Origin: Candidatus Melainabacteria bacterium
Lineage (GTDB): Bacteria; Cyanobacteriota; Vampirovibrionia; Obscuribacterales; Obscuribacteraceae
Direction of reading: 5' to 3'
Length of the DNA: 64,000 nucleotides
NCBI GenBank assembly: GCA_027451745.1
Contig: DAIDIP010000011.1
Location: 46,429 to 110,428, forward strand
Below are positions 52,938-62,576 of the stretch, piece after piece. The notes beneath the pieces are model-generated. The model worked only from the letters and a program-made list of their open reading frames with translations. It did no database searches and had not been told where the DNA came from. Made by a program: the position numbers and the translations under genes. Each line of letters starts with the position of its first letter. The first letter of the stretch is position 1.

Positions 52938-55424
52938 TTATGGAGCTGCGACCTGTCCACAAATTGGATACGATGTTAATCCTAGAACTTTTCCGTTTTT
53001 GTCCAATGCGGCTAAGTGTACTTCGAAATAACCGGTCCCAATTTGGTTGCCGGAGATCATGAATTCCCCCTGCAAATGCTGCAACTGCTTTCTCACAATT
53101 GTATGTTCAGACAAATGGTTAGCATTGAAAGTTTGATTCTCATGTTCGAACCAAATGTTGGGGTTCGAAATCTCGTACACGACTGCTACTGCACCAGTAA
53201 TTTTACTGGCATCGTAAATGCAATAAAAAATCTGGTCATGATTTAAGTGATAAAGCCCGACATTATCTTCGTGTGGCACTAACTTAGGATCTAGATCGAA
53301 TTGTGGAACAAGCGATAAAGGATTTCGGAACCTCACATTTTGTATTTCTAGCTTGTAATTGCCGGATCCGGCCATAATTGTCAGAGTTCTGATATTGCGG
53401 CATAATAACCACGACTTATGCTCAGCTAAATTAAAGAGGTAGCTCTGCCTAGATTCTTCAAGAATCAAAGGCTGTGTAAGACATCCTCTTTGCACTGGAG
53501 CATCTTTATCTCCAGAAGACCATTGCAATTGCAACCAGCCCCTCTTGCCTCGATTAAACTCATTTGTTTGTTTTGTCTCTATGGTGATTTCAAGAAACGC
53601 TGCTCGTGAAGTATCAAGATTTAAACCTTCAATCGTTGCAGACTCAAATTTATCAGGACTAAGAACTATCTTATTGGTAGCAGAAGATTTTTGACTAGGC
53701 ATTTCGCTTTTGCTATCAATCTTAACTAGCCTATTTGTAAGATCCAATTCGATACTACTTTTATCTTGTAGATCAACTTCTTTAAGCGACCCACCATGGT
53801 TTGAATTGCATAGTTTTTTGTTGTACGTAGCTTCTTTGTTCGGTATAGCTGCCCAAGCTAAAAAAACATATTTTCCTTTTTCTTTAAAAAATCTTTGCAG
53901 CCTAGAACAATTCAATAAATCGGGATCTCCAAATAGTGGTGCTTCAAATGTAACTATTCTAGGACTAGTATTGCGACCAGTGAGAGCTGGCGAGCACAAC
54001 AATTCTAGGGTCGTCCCATTGTAGAGTATGTGAGCACCCTTATAACTGTTCGGGATATTTAATAAAACAAGTTTTTGACCGGAGCCAATCTTTTCTTGTT
54101 GGCCTATTAGATCTTTTTGCAAAGCTCTGGCTTCATCGCTAGCATTTCTCCAGGGTACATTGTTCGCATACGCAATTACACCAAAAGTTGTTATTAATGC
54201 CCCACATATGCACCAGCCAAGACTAACTAATACTCTGTCTATAAATTGCCCATGTTCCGAGTTCCCTTGTGGGTTCATATCAGACACTGGCACAACTACC
54301 AAGGATAATAAAAAACATATAGCAGCTGAAGCAAGATATATAAGACGGCTGCCAGCTAGATCTTCACCTAATTCTAAAACTGGTAATGCGGGCAATAGAC
54401 TTGTAACTGACCATACTATTGCAAATAGCAAAAGTTTTCTTACATTGTGAGATACCTGCTTTCTTAGGAATCGTATGAGCAAAACTATGGCACCTAACCC
54501 ATAAAGCGCACAAAGGACATATCTTAGGAAGTTGCGAGGCGAAAGCAAACTATCATTGAACGGAAAAATCAGCTTGATCGCAGAAAACCTCTGCATAACC
54601 TGAGTGATATCTATACTGAGCGAACCGCCGTAGCCACCATAAATAGTACCCAAAGAAAAAGTTCTGATTCCCAAATAAAGTACTAGAAGGGACCAGTAAG
54701 GCATCGTTCTTTTTAACGCCCAGCCTATCTTGGTCCAGCTTTTCTTTTCGGAGTCAGTAAATAGAAATAACCATAGCCAAAGAATAATAGGCAGAGTGAC
54801 CGCTATCTCTTTTGAAAGAACACTACAAAAGTAAAAAAACAGAGAAGATCCCAGCATGTATGAGGCCGGCAATTTAAGACTCTGCTGATTGCGCAAACTC
54901 TTTTGGTACTCAATAAAAAGAAAGAAAGCGGCCAAGTAAAACATTGTAGCTATGCTATCCACGCGTCCAATAATCCAGCTAACTACTTCAGGATGTAATG
55001 GATATACTGCAAACAGTGCCGCTGTGATAGCTGCTAAACGCTTAGCCCATGAATTTCCCAATACCATAGCAATCTTATGCGCCACAAAATATAGGAGTAT
55101 GGTCGAGATAATCTGAAAAGCAAGATTACTAAGATGAAAACCTATCGCGTTACTTCCCCAAACCAAATAATCACACGCCAAACTGAGAGTGATCAAAGGC
55201 CTGTAAAATTGAGTACCAGCCGATTGCAGCCAATTGGTATAAAAATTAGCGAAAATAGCCAGCGGATGTTTGTGAATCACTTCAGACAAATAGCTAATGT
55301 GAATAAAATCATCGGCTAGGAAATAACCATTAATGGACGGGGAATAGATAATTACATTCAACAAAAGCAAAGCAATGAGTACAAAGCATGTACTCTCTAA
55401 TTTGTTGACAGAATTCTTACTCAT
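52938..55424 (-). CDS. Large GT-C-type membrane protein, likely glycosyltransferase
   Basis: 828 residues: about ten to twelve hydrophobic segments in the first 440, then a long extracytoplasmic part of about 380. The first loop carries FLADDFIHISYL with the Asp-Asp pair expected of GT-C enzymes such as TMTC and PMT-like proteins, and YPLHPEVVSWIIGRVD near residue 140 fits them. Such enzymes transfer sugars from lipid carriers to proteins or glycans outside the membrane. The C-terminal part looks beta-rich, perhaps a carbohydrate-binding domain. It is in tandem with the SGNH protein. Confidence 0.7.
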   Translation of the reverse strand: MSKNSVNKLESTCFVLIALLLLNVIIYSPSINGYFLADDFIHISYLSEVIHKHPLAIFANFYTNWLQSAGTQFYRPLITLSLACDYLVWGSNAIGFHLSNLAFQIISTILLYFVAHKIAMVLGNSWAKRLAAITAALFAVYPLHPEVVSWIIGRVDSIATMFYLAAFFLFIEYQKSLRNQQSLKLPASYMLGSSLFFYFCSVLSKEIAVTLPIILWLWLFLFTDSEKKSWTKIGWALKRTMPYWSLLVLYLGIRTFSLGTIYGGYGGSLSIDITQVMQRFSAIKLIFPFNDSLLSPRNFLRYVLCALYGLGAIVLLIRFLRKQVSHNVRKLLLFAIVWSVTSLLPALPVLELGEDLAGSRLIYLASAAICFLLSLVVVPVSDMNPQGNSEHGQFIDRVLVSLGWCICGALITTFGVIAYANNVPWRNASDEARALQKDLIGQQEKIGSGQKLVLLNIPNSYKGAHILYNGTTLELLCSPALTGRNTSPRIVTFEAPLFGDPDLLNCSRLQRFFKEKGKYVFLAWAAIPNKEATYNKKLCNSNHGGSLKEVDLQDKSSIELDLTNRLVKIDSKSEMPSQKSSATNKIVLSPDKFESATIEGLNLDTSRAAFLEITIETKQTNEFNRGKRGWLQLQWSSGDKDAPVQRGCLTQPLILEESRQSYLFNLAEHKSWLLCRNIRTLTIMAGSGNYKLEIQNVRFRNPLSLVPQFDLDPKLVPHEDNVGLYHLNHDQIFYCIYDASKITGAVAVVYEISNPNIWFEHENQTFNANHLSEHTIVRKQLQHLQGEFMISGNQIGTGYFEVHLAALDKNGKVLGLTSYPICGQVAAP

Positions 55425-55523
55425 CTCTATAGAAGGATTTTAAATACTTATGGTCAATGATTTTGCTCTTTTTGGTCTTATGCGGCATATTCAGCAAGTT
55501 CAAAGGTTGTTAGCATTATAGAA

Positions 55524-57668
55524 TCATTTTGAGAGTTTAGCTTTGGGTCTTAAGCCATGAAATGCAAACAGTTCATCCAATTTGCATTGTAAAGCGGTTC
55601 TGTAGTCTCCTGCCTTGATCGACGAAACTACAATATTGTTCAATATTAGGTCTAGATCCTTGGGATCACTATCACTAGATTGAATCAAAGCAATCCGAGC
55701 TTGCTGAAAAAATGACTGGGCTTTTTTTGCTTCGCCAAGCATTTCTTTTATTAGTCCCCAATTGTTATACAACACAGCACAGTCATATTGAGAAGACACA
55801 TTGAAATCCATCAATAATTCAGAGCAATATTTCACTAAGGTTTCCGATTTTTCAAATTGGTTATGCTCAATATAGAAAACCGCTGCCGAAGCCAAAAGAA
55901 AAGCCAATTGAGTCCGATCAATAGTTGAAAAGTTTTGACTAGTGAGTATTCTGTAAAACTTGTCGTAATTGCCCTGTGCTTCTTCATTCTCTCCGAGCTC
56001 TTGAAAAGATCGAGCTAGAAGTCCCAAGGCTAATAATTCTTCAGAAGTATTTTCTGTCTTCCCTAGGTTTTGCATTATGCTGAGAACTTTTAATGCAGCG
56101 TCCCTAGCTGCAGCAGCATTATTTGCTGTCGCTAGCCCTTCTTCTCTTAGTATTTTTGGATCGACAAACTTGCCAAACTGCTTTATTTTCAACGTAAGTT
56201 GTTCTTTGTTACTCTGAGACGGTGGTCCAAGAAGCGTGTTCAATGACAAACAGGAATAGGCATAAGAATTGTATACATCTGCACCTAAAATCGAATCATC
56301 CATTTGAAGCCAATTAAGGACTTGCTCCGCTCTTAAATACCACCAACAAGCGATCTCGAACCTGCCAGTTTTTTTGTTTGTCTCAGCTAGACGAATAAAT
56401 TCGTCTAGCGTACTTTCTGAAACAATTATAGATTTATCTACCGAAGCTAGTTTAAATCGTTCCCAGAGTAATTTGCCTATTCGTTCATCAGACAATTTCG
56501 TAGTAGAGTCCGTTATGGGCTTGAATGAAAGCTCACGGGCCGAAATGGTCATGTTCGCAATAGGATTATATAGAAAGATACCGCCAGCCAACATGGTTAA
56601 AAATAAAACCGCTACCGCAATTATGAGAATGGTGCCAACTGTAATCTCAGATGAAGTAACCTGGACAGAAAAAATGGCATCTACTAATTTCCTTAGCAAT
56701 CGTGATGATATCAACCATATTCGTTCCCCAGTAGAAATGAATGGATTACTTTTACCTTCTCTTAATTCTTTATCTCTCAATTTCGCAGATTCTAGATCTG
56801 GTTCTAAATTACGAATATTTTGATACCGCATAGCCGGCTCTTTGGCCAAACATTTTTGTATGATGGCATCGATGCGTTGTACCAAAATGGTATCTTCATC
56901 TGGAATCACCAAATGCGGTGCATCTGCTGTCATGTGCAACATTAAAATTGCTGCAAATTCTTTGCCGCTAAATGGTGGTTGCCCAGTTAGAGTTTCATAC
57001 ATCAAACAACCAAGAGAATATATGTCCGAGCGAAAGTCAATTTCTTTATTACTGCACTGTTCTGGACTCATGTAGTGAGGGCTGCCTATTGTTTCAGTGG
57101 TACCAGTTAAGGTTTCGAGTACCGTTGCGCCATCTATAGAATGCATTTTTGCAATGCCAAAGTCTATAATTTTAACAACATCTTTTTCCCCGTCAGACTC
57201 AATTAAAATTATATTGCTTGGTTTTATATCTCTGTGCACTACGCCTTGGCTATGTGCTTTAGTCAGTCCAGTGCATATCTGTATAAATATTGGCAGACTA
57301 CGCTCAATGCTCAGGCGTCCCTCTTTGGTAAGTAGATCACGAAGTGAAGTACCCTCCACGCATGGCATCACTAAATAAGCTATGCCATTTTTCTTGCATA
57401 TGCCAAAGTCTCTTACGCTTACTACATTGATGTGTTCAATCTTGGAAGCAGCCTTTGCCTCGTGGGCAAATCTTTTCATGCTTTGTTGTTGTTCAGTCAG
57501 CTCCTTAGGGAGAATTTTGATGGCCACTATTTGATTCATCAAAATCTGTTTGGCTTTATATACTCTGCCCATTCCGCCCGAACCAATAAAGTCAATGATT
57601 TGATATTTATCATCGATGGTTTTGCCAATAAGGGGATCTCTATCTAATTTTCTACTTTCGGTATGCAA
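55524..57668 (-). CDS. Membrane Ser/Thr protein kinase with C-terminal TPRs
   Basis: 714 residues. The kinase domain (about 22-290) has IGSGGMGRVYKAK, the ATP lysine in VAIKIL (Lys51), HRDIKPSNIIL with a full HRD, DFGIAK and GSPHYMSPEQ. One membrane helix lies at about 347-371. An outer TPR-like region (about 400-700) contains helix pairs such as LGLLARSFQELGENEEAQGNYDKF. This one-helix layout suits a sensor kinase whose outer repeats bind partners. The kinase at 12493 lacks all of this. Confidence 0.9.
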   Translation of the reverse strand: MHTESRKLDRDPLIGKTIDDKYQIIDFIGSGGMGRVYKAKQILMNQIVAIKILPKELTEQQQSMKRFAHEAKAASKIEHINVVSVRDFGICKKNGIAYLVMPCVEGTSLRDLLTKEGRLSIERSLPIFIQICTGLTKAHSQGVVHRDIKPSNIILIESDGEKDVVKIIDFGIAKMHSIDGATVLETLTGTTETIGSPHYMSPEQCSNKEIDFRSDIYSLGCLMYETLTGQPPFSGKEFAAILMLHMTADAPHLVIPDEDTILVQRIDAIIQKCLAKEPAMRYQNIRNLEPDLESAKLRDKELREGKSNPFISTGERIWLISSRLLRKLVDAIFSVQVTSSEITVGTILIIAVAVLFLTMLAGGIFLYNPIANMTISARELSFKPITDSTTKLSDERIGKLLWERFKLASVDKSIIVSESTLDEFIRLAETNKKTGRFEIACWWYLRAEQVLNWLQMDDSILGADVYNSYAYSCLSLNTLLGPPSQSNKEQLTLKIKQFGKFVDPKILREEGLATANNAAAARDAALKVLSIMQNLGKTENTSEELLALGLLARSFQELGENEEAQGNYDKFYRILTSQNFSTIDRTQLAFLLASAAVFYIEHNQFEKSETLVKYCSELLMDFNVSSQYDCAVLYNNWGLIKEMLGEAKKAQSFFQQARIALIQSSDSDPKDLDLILNNIVVSSIKAGDYRTALQCKLDELFAFHGLRPKAKLSK

Positions 57669-57865
57669 TTTTTTTCCTAAATGCTTTGGTTGAATTGATT
57701 AACACTGGTAAGAGTAAGACTAATGGATGTCTTTAATTTTATACCCTCTAATATTCCAAAACTCAAAATGAATGATTGTAATTGTGGAATAGCCTAAAGA
57801 TTAAACCGCGTTATTAGAATTTCTATGGCTGCTATCTAAATCGTAACAGATAGCCAGTCTGACAC

Positions 57866-59614
57866 TTATATTTGTGCAAAATCGGTAATAGTAAAGCAAA
57901 ATATTGAACCCTTGCCAATTTCAGAAGTCGCCCAGATTGTGCCAGAATGTCTTTCAACTATCTTTTTGCAAATGGCCAGACCAATACCAGTTCCAGGATA
58001 TTCATCTCTACTATGCAAACGTTTGAAAGGATGGAATATTTTTCGCGCGTGCTCACTATCAAAACCAATCCCGTTATCACGGATACATATTTGCCATAGC
58101 CCATCTTTTTTTGTAGCACTGACGTGTATTTCGGGTGTTTTATTTTTGCAGAATTTTATGCCATTACTTAACAAGTTTTGGAAAAGTTGTACCAGTAGGG
58201 CTTTTTCAGCGTTTATAACCGGTAGGTGATCATGAGTAATAACAGCTTTTGTTTCGTTTACGGTTGCTATTATATTCTTTATTCCCTCATTAAGAACATC
58301 TGTTAAATCAATTCTTTCAAGTACCGCTTCGTTTTTATCAACACGAGAGAGGGTAAGGAGATCATTTATAAGTGTGCTCATACGAATAGAGCCATCAACT
58401 GCGTAGTGGATTAATTCCTTAGCTTCTTCATCTAAATTGTCCTTATGCGATTTTTCAAGAATACGGAGGCAGCCTGCGATTGCTCGCAGCGGTTCTTGTA
58501 AATCGTGAGAAGCTATATAGGTAAACTGTTCAAGTTCAGAATTTACACGCTTCATTTCCGCCAAAGCCATTTGTCTTTGTTCGGCTTGTTTGTGTGCAGT
58601 TATGTCGGTATTAATTTCGAGTATGCTTACAGGATTGCCATCAGTATCAGTATTGACAGTATGCCTGCTTGCAACAACTATTTTGTTGCCTTTAGCAGTG
58701 TAATGCACTAACTCATCTTCCCAGTAGCCTTTTGCAAGAATGTCTTTTTGGATCTCTTCTAACGGTTTAGGAAGTTCTACTTTAAGTAATTTGTACGAAG
58801 TTTTTCCTAACACTTCCTCTGAGTGATAGCCATACATTTTTTCAGCACCACGATTCCAGTAGCGGATTGTGCCATCAAGATCATGAACAATTACGGCATC
58901 GCGACTTAAGTCAAGTAGATCTGCTTGTTCACGAAGCTTCTCTGTAGATAATTTTTCTCGTTCAATAAAACTAATAGTAATAAATCCCATAATTACTTGG
59001 CATGCTATTGCAGCACTACATAGAAAGAAAAGCCATAGAAAGGCGCTCTTAGCCTTCTTGTCCTGTTCTATTTCGCGTTCAGCGAGCAACTTGTTTTCAT
59101 GTTCATAGAAGCGGTCAATCATGTCGCGTATTTCATCCATTTTGTCTTTGCCACGATTGGTTAAGACTAGCTCTCGCGCCGCCTCAAATCCTTTTGCTCT
59201 TCTTAGTTCGATAGTGTTCTTTAGTTCGTTGAATTTTTCATTGGTGGACTTTTGCAACATTTCCACATCTGCTTTATGGTACGGTCTACCTGCATTTAAT
59301 TGTCGCAACTGCTCGGTGTAGCCATTTATTTTGGATGATGCGTCGTTATAGGTGGCTAGATAATTTTCATCACCAGTAATTAAAAAACCGCGCTGTCCAG
59401 TTTCGGCATCCTCTAGGGTTGAATATATAGAATGCAGATTTACAATAACGTCATTTGTATGTTTTAGAGACTTTCTTATTTCATTGAGTTTATTTAGCTG
59501 ATCCAATCCATAGGTGCCGATGGCAGTCAGAATTAAAAGCATTATGACAATGCCAATCATACTGGCTCTTTTGATAGAATGATAATTTATGTATGTTCCC
59601 AACCATGGATGCAT
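57866..59614 (-). CDS. CHASE3-PAS sensor histidine kinase
   Basis: 582 residues. Two membrane helices (about 15-36 and 195-215) bracket a CHASE3 extracellular domain with DAETGQRGFLITGDENYLATYN. A PAS domain (about 230-345) follows, then the phospho-acceptor helix with ASHDLQEPLRAIAG (His about 368) and an ATPase domain with LFQNLLSNGIKF, DNGIGF and GTGIGLAICKKIV. The phospho-box form is of the phytochrome/Cph1-like type. No response regulator adjoins; the receiver in the protein at 39696 lacks a partner and is one candidate, without evidence. Confidence 0.92.
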   Translation of the reverse strand: MHPWLGTYINYHSIKRASMIGIVIMLLILTAIGTYGLDQLNKLNEIRKSLKHTNDVIVNLHSIYSTLEDAETGQRGFLITGDENYLATYNDASSKINGYTEQLRQLNAGRPYHKADVEMLQKSTNEKFNELKNTIELRRAKGFEAARELVLTNRGKDKMDEIRDMIDRFYEHENKLLAEREIEQDKKAKSAFLWLFFLCSAAIACQVIMGFITISFIEREKLSTEKLREQADLLDLSRDAVIVHDLDGTIRYWNRGAEKMYGYHSEEVLGKTSYKLLKVELPKPLEEIQKDILAKGYWEDELVHYTAKGNKIVVASRHTVNTDTDGNPVSILEINTDITAHKQAEQRQMALAEMKRVNSELEQFTYIASHDLQEPLRAIAGCLRILEKSHKDNLDEEAKELIHYAVDGSIRMSTLINDLLTLSRVDKNEAVLERIDLTDVLNEGIKNIIATVNETKAVITHDHLPVINAEKALLVQLFQNLLSNGIKFCKNKTPEIHVSATKKDGLWQICIRDNGIGFDSEHARKIFHPFKRLHSRDEYPGTGIGLAICKKIVERHSGTIWATSEIGKGSIFCFTITDFAQI

Positions 59615-59781
59615 TGATACCGCCTAGAAGTAAAGGATCTGTTTTGGTGCAGGGAGTTGCGAACTAATTGTTGCACTTAATTATAAAAGTGCGTGCCTTT
59701 TCTTCAAGTATCATAAAATCTCTTCTCCATACTTCACAACATTTATATATGGAATTGGGTATAGGATAGCTCATCTAAAAG

Positions 59782-59795
59782 ATCTCGAACTGGAT
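59782..59795 (+). promoter_or_regulatory. HipB-type operator 1
   Basis: ATCT-CGAACT-GGAT, half-sites separated by six bases, degenerate at one position. It is the outermost of three sites, centred 51 bases before the second. Confidence 0.45.
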
Positions 59796-59832
59796 CCTTC
59801 AGGTCAAAAAGTTGTAATTTTAAGTTGTAATG

Positions 59833-59846
59833 ATCCCGAACGGGAT
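59833..59846 (+). promoter_or_regulatory. HipB-type operator 2
   Basis: ATCC-CGAACG-GGAT, a full palindrome (ATCCCG-AA-CGGGAT). Centred 50 bases before the third site, in the expected -35 region. Confidence 0.65.
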
Positions 59847-59882
59847 TATTTTGGCTAATTTTTTGTACAATAAGCATGAAGC

Positions 59883-59896
59883 ATCCCGTACAGGAT
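59883..59896 (+). promoter_or_regulatory. HipB-type operator 3
   Basis: ATCC-CGTACA-GGAT, directly before the hipB start at 59904 and just downstream of a TACAAT (59866-59871) that could be the -10. Binding here would block transcription start. Confidence 0.65.
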
Positions 59897-59903
59897 CATT
59901 ACA

Positions 59904-60119
59904 ATGTTACTAAAAAGCGCAAAAGACTTTGGCAAGCTAATTCACGATACTCGCAAGCTTAGTAATGTAACTCAAAAAGAATTAGCTGCAGCAAGCGGTA
60001 CAGGCATTCGTTTCATAGGAGAACTGGAAAAAGGCAAACCCACCTGTGAGCTAGACAAAGCTTTATTAGTAGCCTCCATGCTGGGCATCAAGTTGCAAGC
60101 TGACTTAATGATGAGGTAA
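59904..60119 (+). CDS. HipB-like XRE repressor
   Basis: 71 residues of the HipB/XRE group. The helix-turn-helix reads DTRKLSNVTQKELAAASGTGIRFIGELEKGKPTCELDKAL, close to chromosomal HipB proteins, ending in LGIKLQADLMMR. In an intact system HipB pairs with the kinase toxin HipA and represses both genes from ATCC-GGAT operators; three such sites precede it. Here no full hipA follows: only a short frame-broken fragment is left (60134-60255). Confidence 0.85.
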   Translation: MLLKSAKDFGKLIHDTRKLSNVTQKELAAASGTGIRFIGELEKGKPTCELDKALLVASMLGIKLQADLMMR

Positions 60120-60133
60120 GAACAGAAGCATAA

Positions 60134-60255
60134 TCCATCACTCGCTTTCCTCTCAAAGGAAATATAATTTCTGCTAACGAACTTGAAGAACACATTGTTT
60201 GAGAATAGCAGCACGTATAGGTTTGACTGCACCAAAAACAGAAATATGTTCTTAG
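60134..60255 (+). pseudogene. Decayed hipA fragment
   Basis: Two short frames read as one HipA-like segment if a single base is restored near 60199. The first, 60137-60199, gives ITRFPLKGNIISANELEEHIV, cut by a TGA. The second, 60199-60252, gives LRIAARIGLTAPKTEI before TAG. Joined, they match the HipA region around the conserved Asn-Glu and the LAxxxGLxxPxxEI helix that follows the substrate-strand FP motif. Both ends of HipA are missing. The fragment starts 15 bases after hipB in the right order and strand. The reading is by eye and short, so the call is moderate. Confidence 0.5.
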
Positions 60256-60338
60256 AAATTATTTCTCCAAATGACAATATGAATGACTTTGATTAGATGT
60301 ATGATTGATCACTAGTTGTAGATTAGCGAGGGTTGAAC

Positions 60339-62576
60339 ATGTCCTGGAAATGGAAATTATCCGTACTGTTCGTTCTAATAGCAGGCTTTTCGACTCTCAT
60401 TTTTATGGGACATCAAACAAGTACTCAAGCACCGCCTATTCCAGATCGTGTGTTAGATTCTAGCGGACAGACTCTTTTTACAGGAAGCGACATACTGGCT
60501 GGACAGGGTGTTTTTCAAAAATACGGACTTATGGATGTGGGATCTATTTTTGGACACGGAGCTTATAACGGTCCGGATTTCTCTGCTGACTATTTACATA
60601 GAGAAGCAGTAATATCTCTCGACAAGTTAGCGCAGCAGAAATTTGCCAAATCTTATAGCAACTTAACCCCTGAAGAACAAGGACAATTAAAGCCTAGTCT
60701 CAGCCAAGAGTTTAAGCAAAACCGCTATAATTCTGAGACCAATTCACTTGTGCTGACAGAAGCTCAAACAGACTCTTACAACAAGTTGATTTCTCACTAT
60801 GATACCGAGTTTGGTACCGGAGGCAAACTGCCTCTTCCAGATGGTTATATCAAAGACAAAACCGAACGTCTTCAACTGAGCCGTTTCTTCGCCTGGACTG
60901 CTTGGGTATGCTCAACCAATAGACCTGGTAAAGACTATACATATACTAACAACTGGCCACCAGAAAAACTGGTAGGCAATAGTCCTACTTGGCAAATCTT
61001 TTTTTGGAGTGCCATGAGTCTAATTATGCTCGTAGGTGGCATTGGCTTTACTCAATTTTTAATGAGTGCATTCCCTAAATTAGGTTGGGCACCAGATGGC
61101 ACAGGAATGGTGGACAATGTGAAAACATTTAAGCCATACAGATCGCAAACATCAATCTATCCTTATTTTGCCGTTGTTATGTTGCTATTTCTTTTTCAGA
61201 CTGTATTTGGTGTTGTAACCGCTCACTACATTGTTGAAAAGGGCTTTTATGGCTTTGACATTCGCAATATTTTTCCATATAGCATTACTCGCAGCTGGCA
61301 TTTGCAGCTCTCCATATTTTGGATAGCAACAGCTTGGTTAGCAGCGGGTATGTTCCTTGCACCAATGCTGTCCAAACACGAACCAAAAGGGCAACATTGG
61401 CTCGTAAAAGCTTTATTTATCGCCATCTTAATTGTCGCTGTCGGTAGCATAGGAGGCGAGTGGCTTGGTATCAAAAACATGCTCGGTAGTCTGTGGTTTT
61501 GGTTTGGGCACCAAGGCTGGGAATATCTTGAATTAGGACGTTTTTGGCAAGCATTGCTAACAATTGGCATGGTGTTGTGGGCATTTATTGTTTTTCGCAG
61601 TATAAGTCCACTTTTAAAAGGTAAAGATCATGGTAGTTTGCCCTATATGCTCCTTTATGGTGTATTGGCAATCCCTCTTTTCTTTAGCTTTGGCATGATG
61701 TATAACCCAAGCACCAATTTCGCTGTCGCTGATTTCTGGCGCTGGTGGGTGGTGCATCTTTGGGTTGAAGGCATCTTTGAACTCTACACAACAATTATTG
61801 TTGCTTATTTCTTTTGTAGCTTAGGCATGGTCTCTGAACGCTCCGCTTTATCTGTTATTTATGTAGACATTATTCTCTATTTGGGCAGCGGCATTGTGGG
61901 TATAGGCCATCATTATTATTGGACTGCGCAGCCAGCAATTAATATGGCACTTGGTTCAATGATCTCAGCACTGGAAGTAGTGCCACTAACTTTGCTCACA
62001 ATGGAGGCCTGGAAATTTGTAGACTTAGCCAAAGTACGGGGCTCAATTAAGAACTTTTCTCATTACTGGGCAATGATGTTTCTTATAGCAGTTGGTTTTT
62101 GGAATTTTCTTGGTGCCGGAGTATTTGGTTTTCTTATTAATACACCAATAGTCAGTTATTACGAACACGCTACTTATTTAACATCAAATCATGGGCATGC
62201 TGCGCTTATGGGCGTTTATGGCATGCTAGCTGTCGCGGCGGTTCTTTTCTGCACTAGATATCTTATAGAAGACGATATGTGGAGCAATAAGTTAGCAGGA
62301 ATTTCATTCTGGTGTTTAAATCTGGGATTATTATTTATGATTGTTCTGAATATTTTCCCTGTTGGTGTCATACAAATGATCGCTAGTTATACACATGGCT
62401 TCTGGTATGCTCGCAGCTATGAATTTGTGCACTCTGGAACCGTGCAATTTTTTACTTGGTTGCGAGTGTTAGGTGATCTAACATTTGTACTGGGGGGAGT
62501 ATTGCCACTTGTATTTATTGTTTTACGTGGCATGTTTTATTTACGAAAAGCCGCTACAGAAGAAGCTCTAAACTAG
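60339..62576 (+). CDS. norB: Quinol-dependent nitric oxide reductase (qNOR)
   Basis: 745 residues. Reduces 2 NO to N2O using quinol. An N-terminal extracytoplasmic extension (about 35-215) of the type fused in qNOR replaces the separate NorC. The catalytic subunit has about 12 helices. Haem and iron ligands are seen in SWHLQLSIFWIATAW, HLWVEGIFELYT, GIGHHYYWTAQP and NHGHAALMGVYG. The glutamate in VEGIFE is one of the conserved acid residues at the non-haem iron. The ATG at 60339 has GAGGG six bases before; a TTG at 60333 is less likely. The role is NO detoxification or denitrification; no other denitrification gene adjoins. Confidence 0.95.
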   Translation: MSWKWKLSVLFVLIAGFSTLIFMGHQTSTQAPPIPDRVLDSSGQTLFTGSDILAGQGVFQKYGLMDVGSIFGHGAYNGPDFSADYLHREAVISLDKLAQQKFAKSYSNLTPEEQGQLKPSLSQEFKQNRYNSETNSLVLTEAQTDSYNKLISHYDTEFGTGGKLPLPDGYIKDKTERLQLSRFFAWTAWVCSTNRPGKDYTYTNNWPPEKLVGNSPTWQIFFWSAMSLIMLVGGIGFTQFLMSAFPKLGWAPDGTGMVDNVKTFKPYRSQTSIYPYFAVVMLLFLFQTVFGVVTAHYIVEKGFYGFDIRNIFPYSITRSWHLQLSIFWIATAWLAAGMFLAPMLSKHEPKGQHWLVKALFIAILIVAVGSIGGEWLGIKNMLGSLWFWFGHQGWEYLELGRFWQALLTIGMVLWAFIVFRSISPLLKGKDHGSLPYMLLYGVLAIPLFFSFGMMYNPSTNFAVADFWRWWVVHLWVEGIFELYTTIIVAYFFCSLGMVSERSALSVIYVDIILYLGSGIVGIGHHYYWTAQPAINMALGSMISALEVVPLTLLTMEAWKFVDLAKVRGSIKNFSHYWAMMFLIAVGFWNFLGAGVFGFLINTPIVSYYEHATYLTSNHGHAALMGVYGMLAVAAVLFCTRYLIEDDMWSNKLAGISFWCLNLGLLFMIVLNIFPVGVIQMIASYTHGFWYARSYEFVHSGTVQFFTWLRVLGDLTFVLGGVLPLVFIVLRGMFYLRKAATEEALN

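Noticed and set aside
60120..60330. A functional hipA after hipB
   Set aside because: Only a short, frame-broken fragment exists; stops appear in every frame before a full gene could form.
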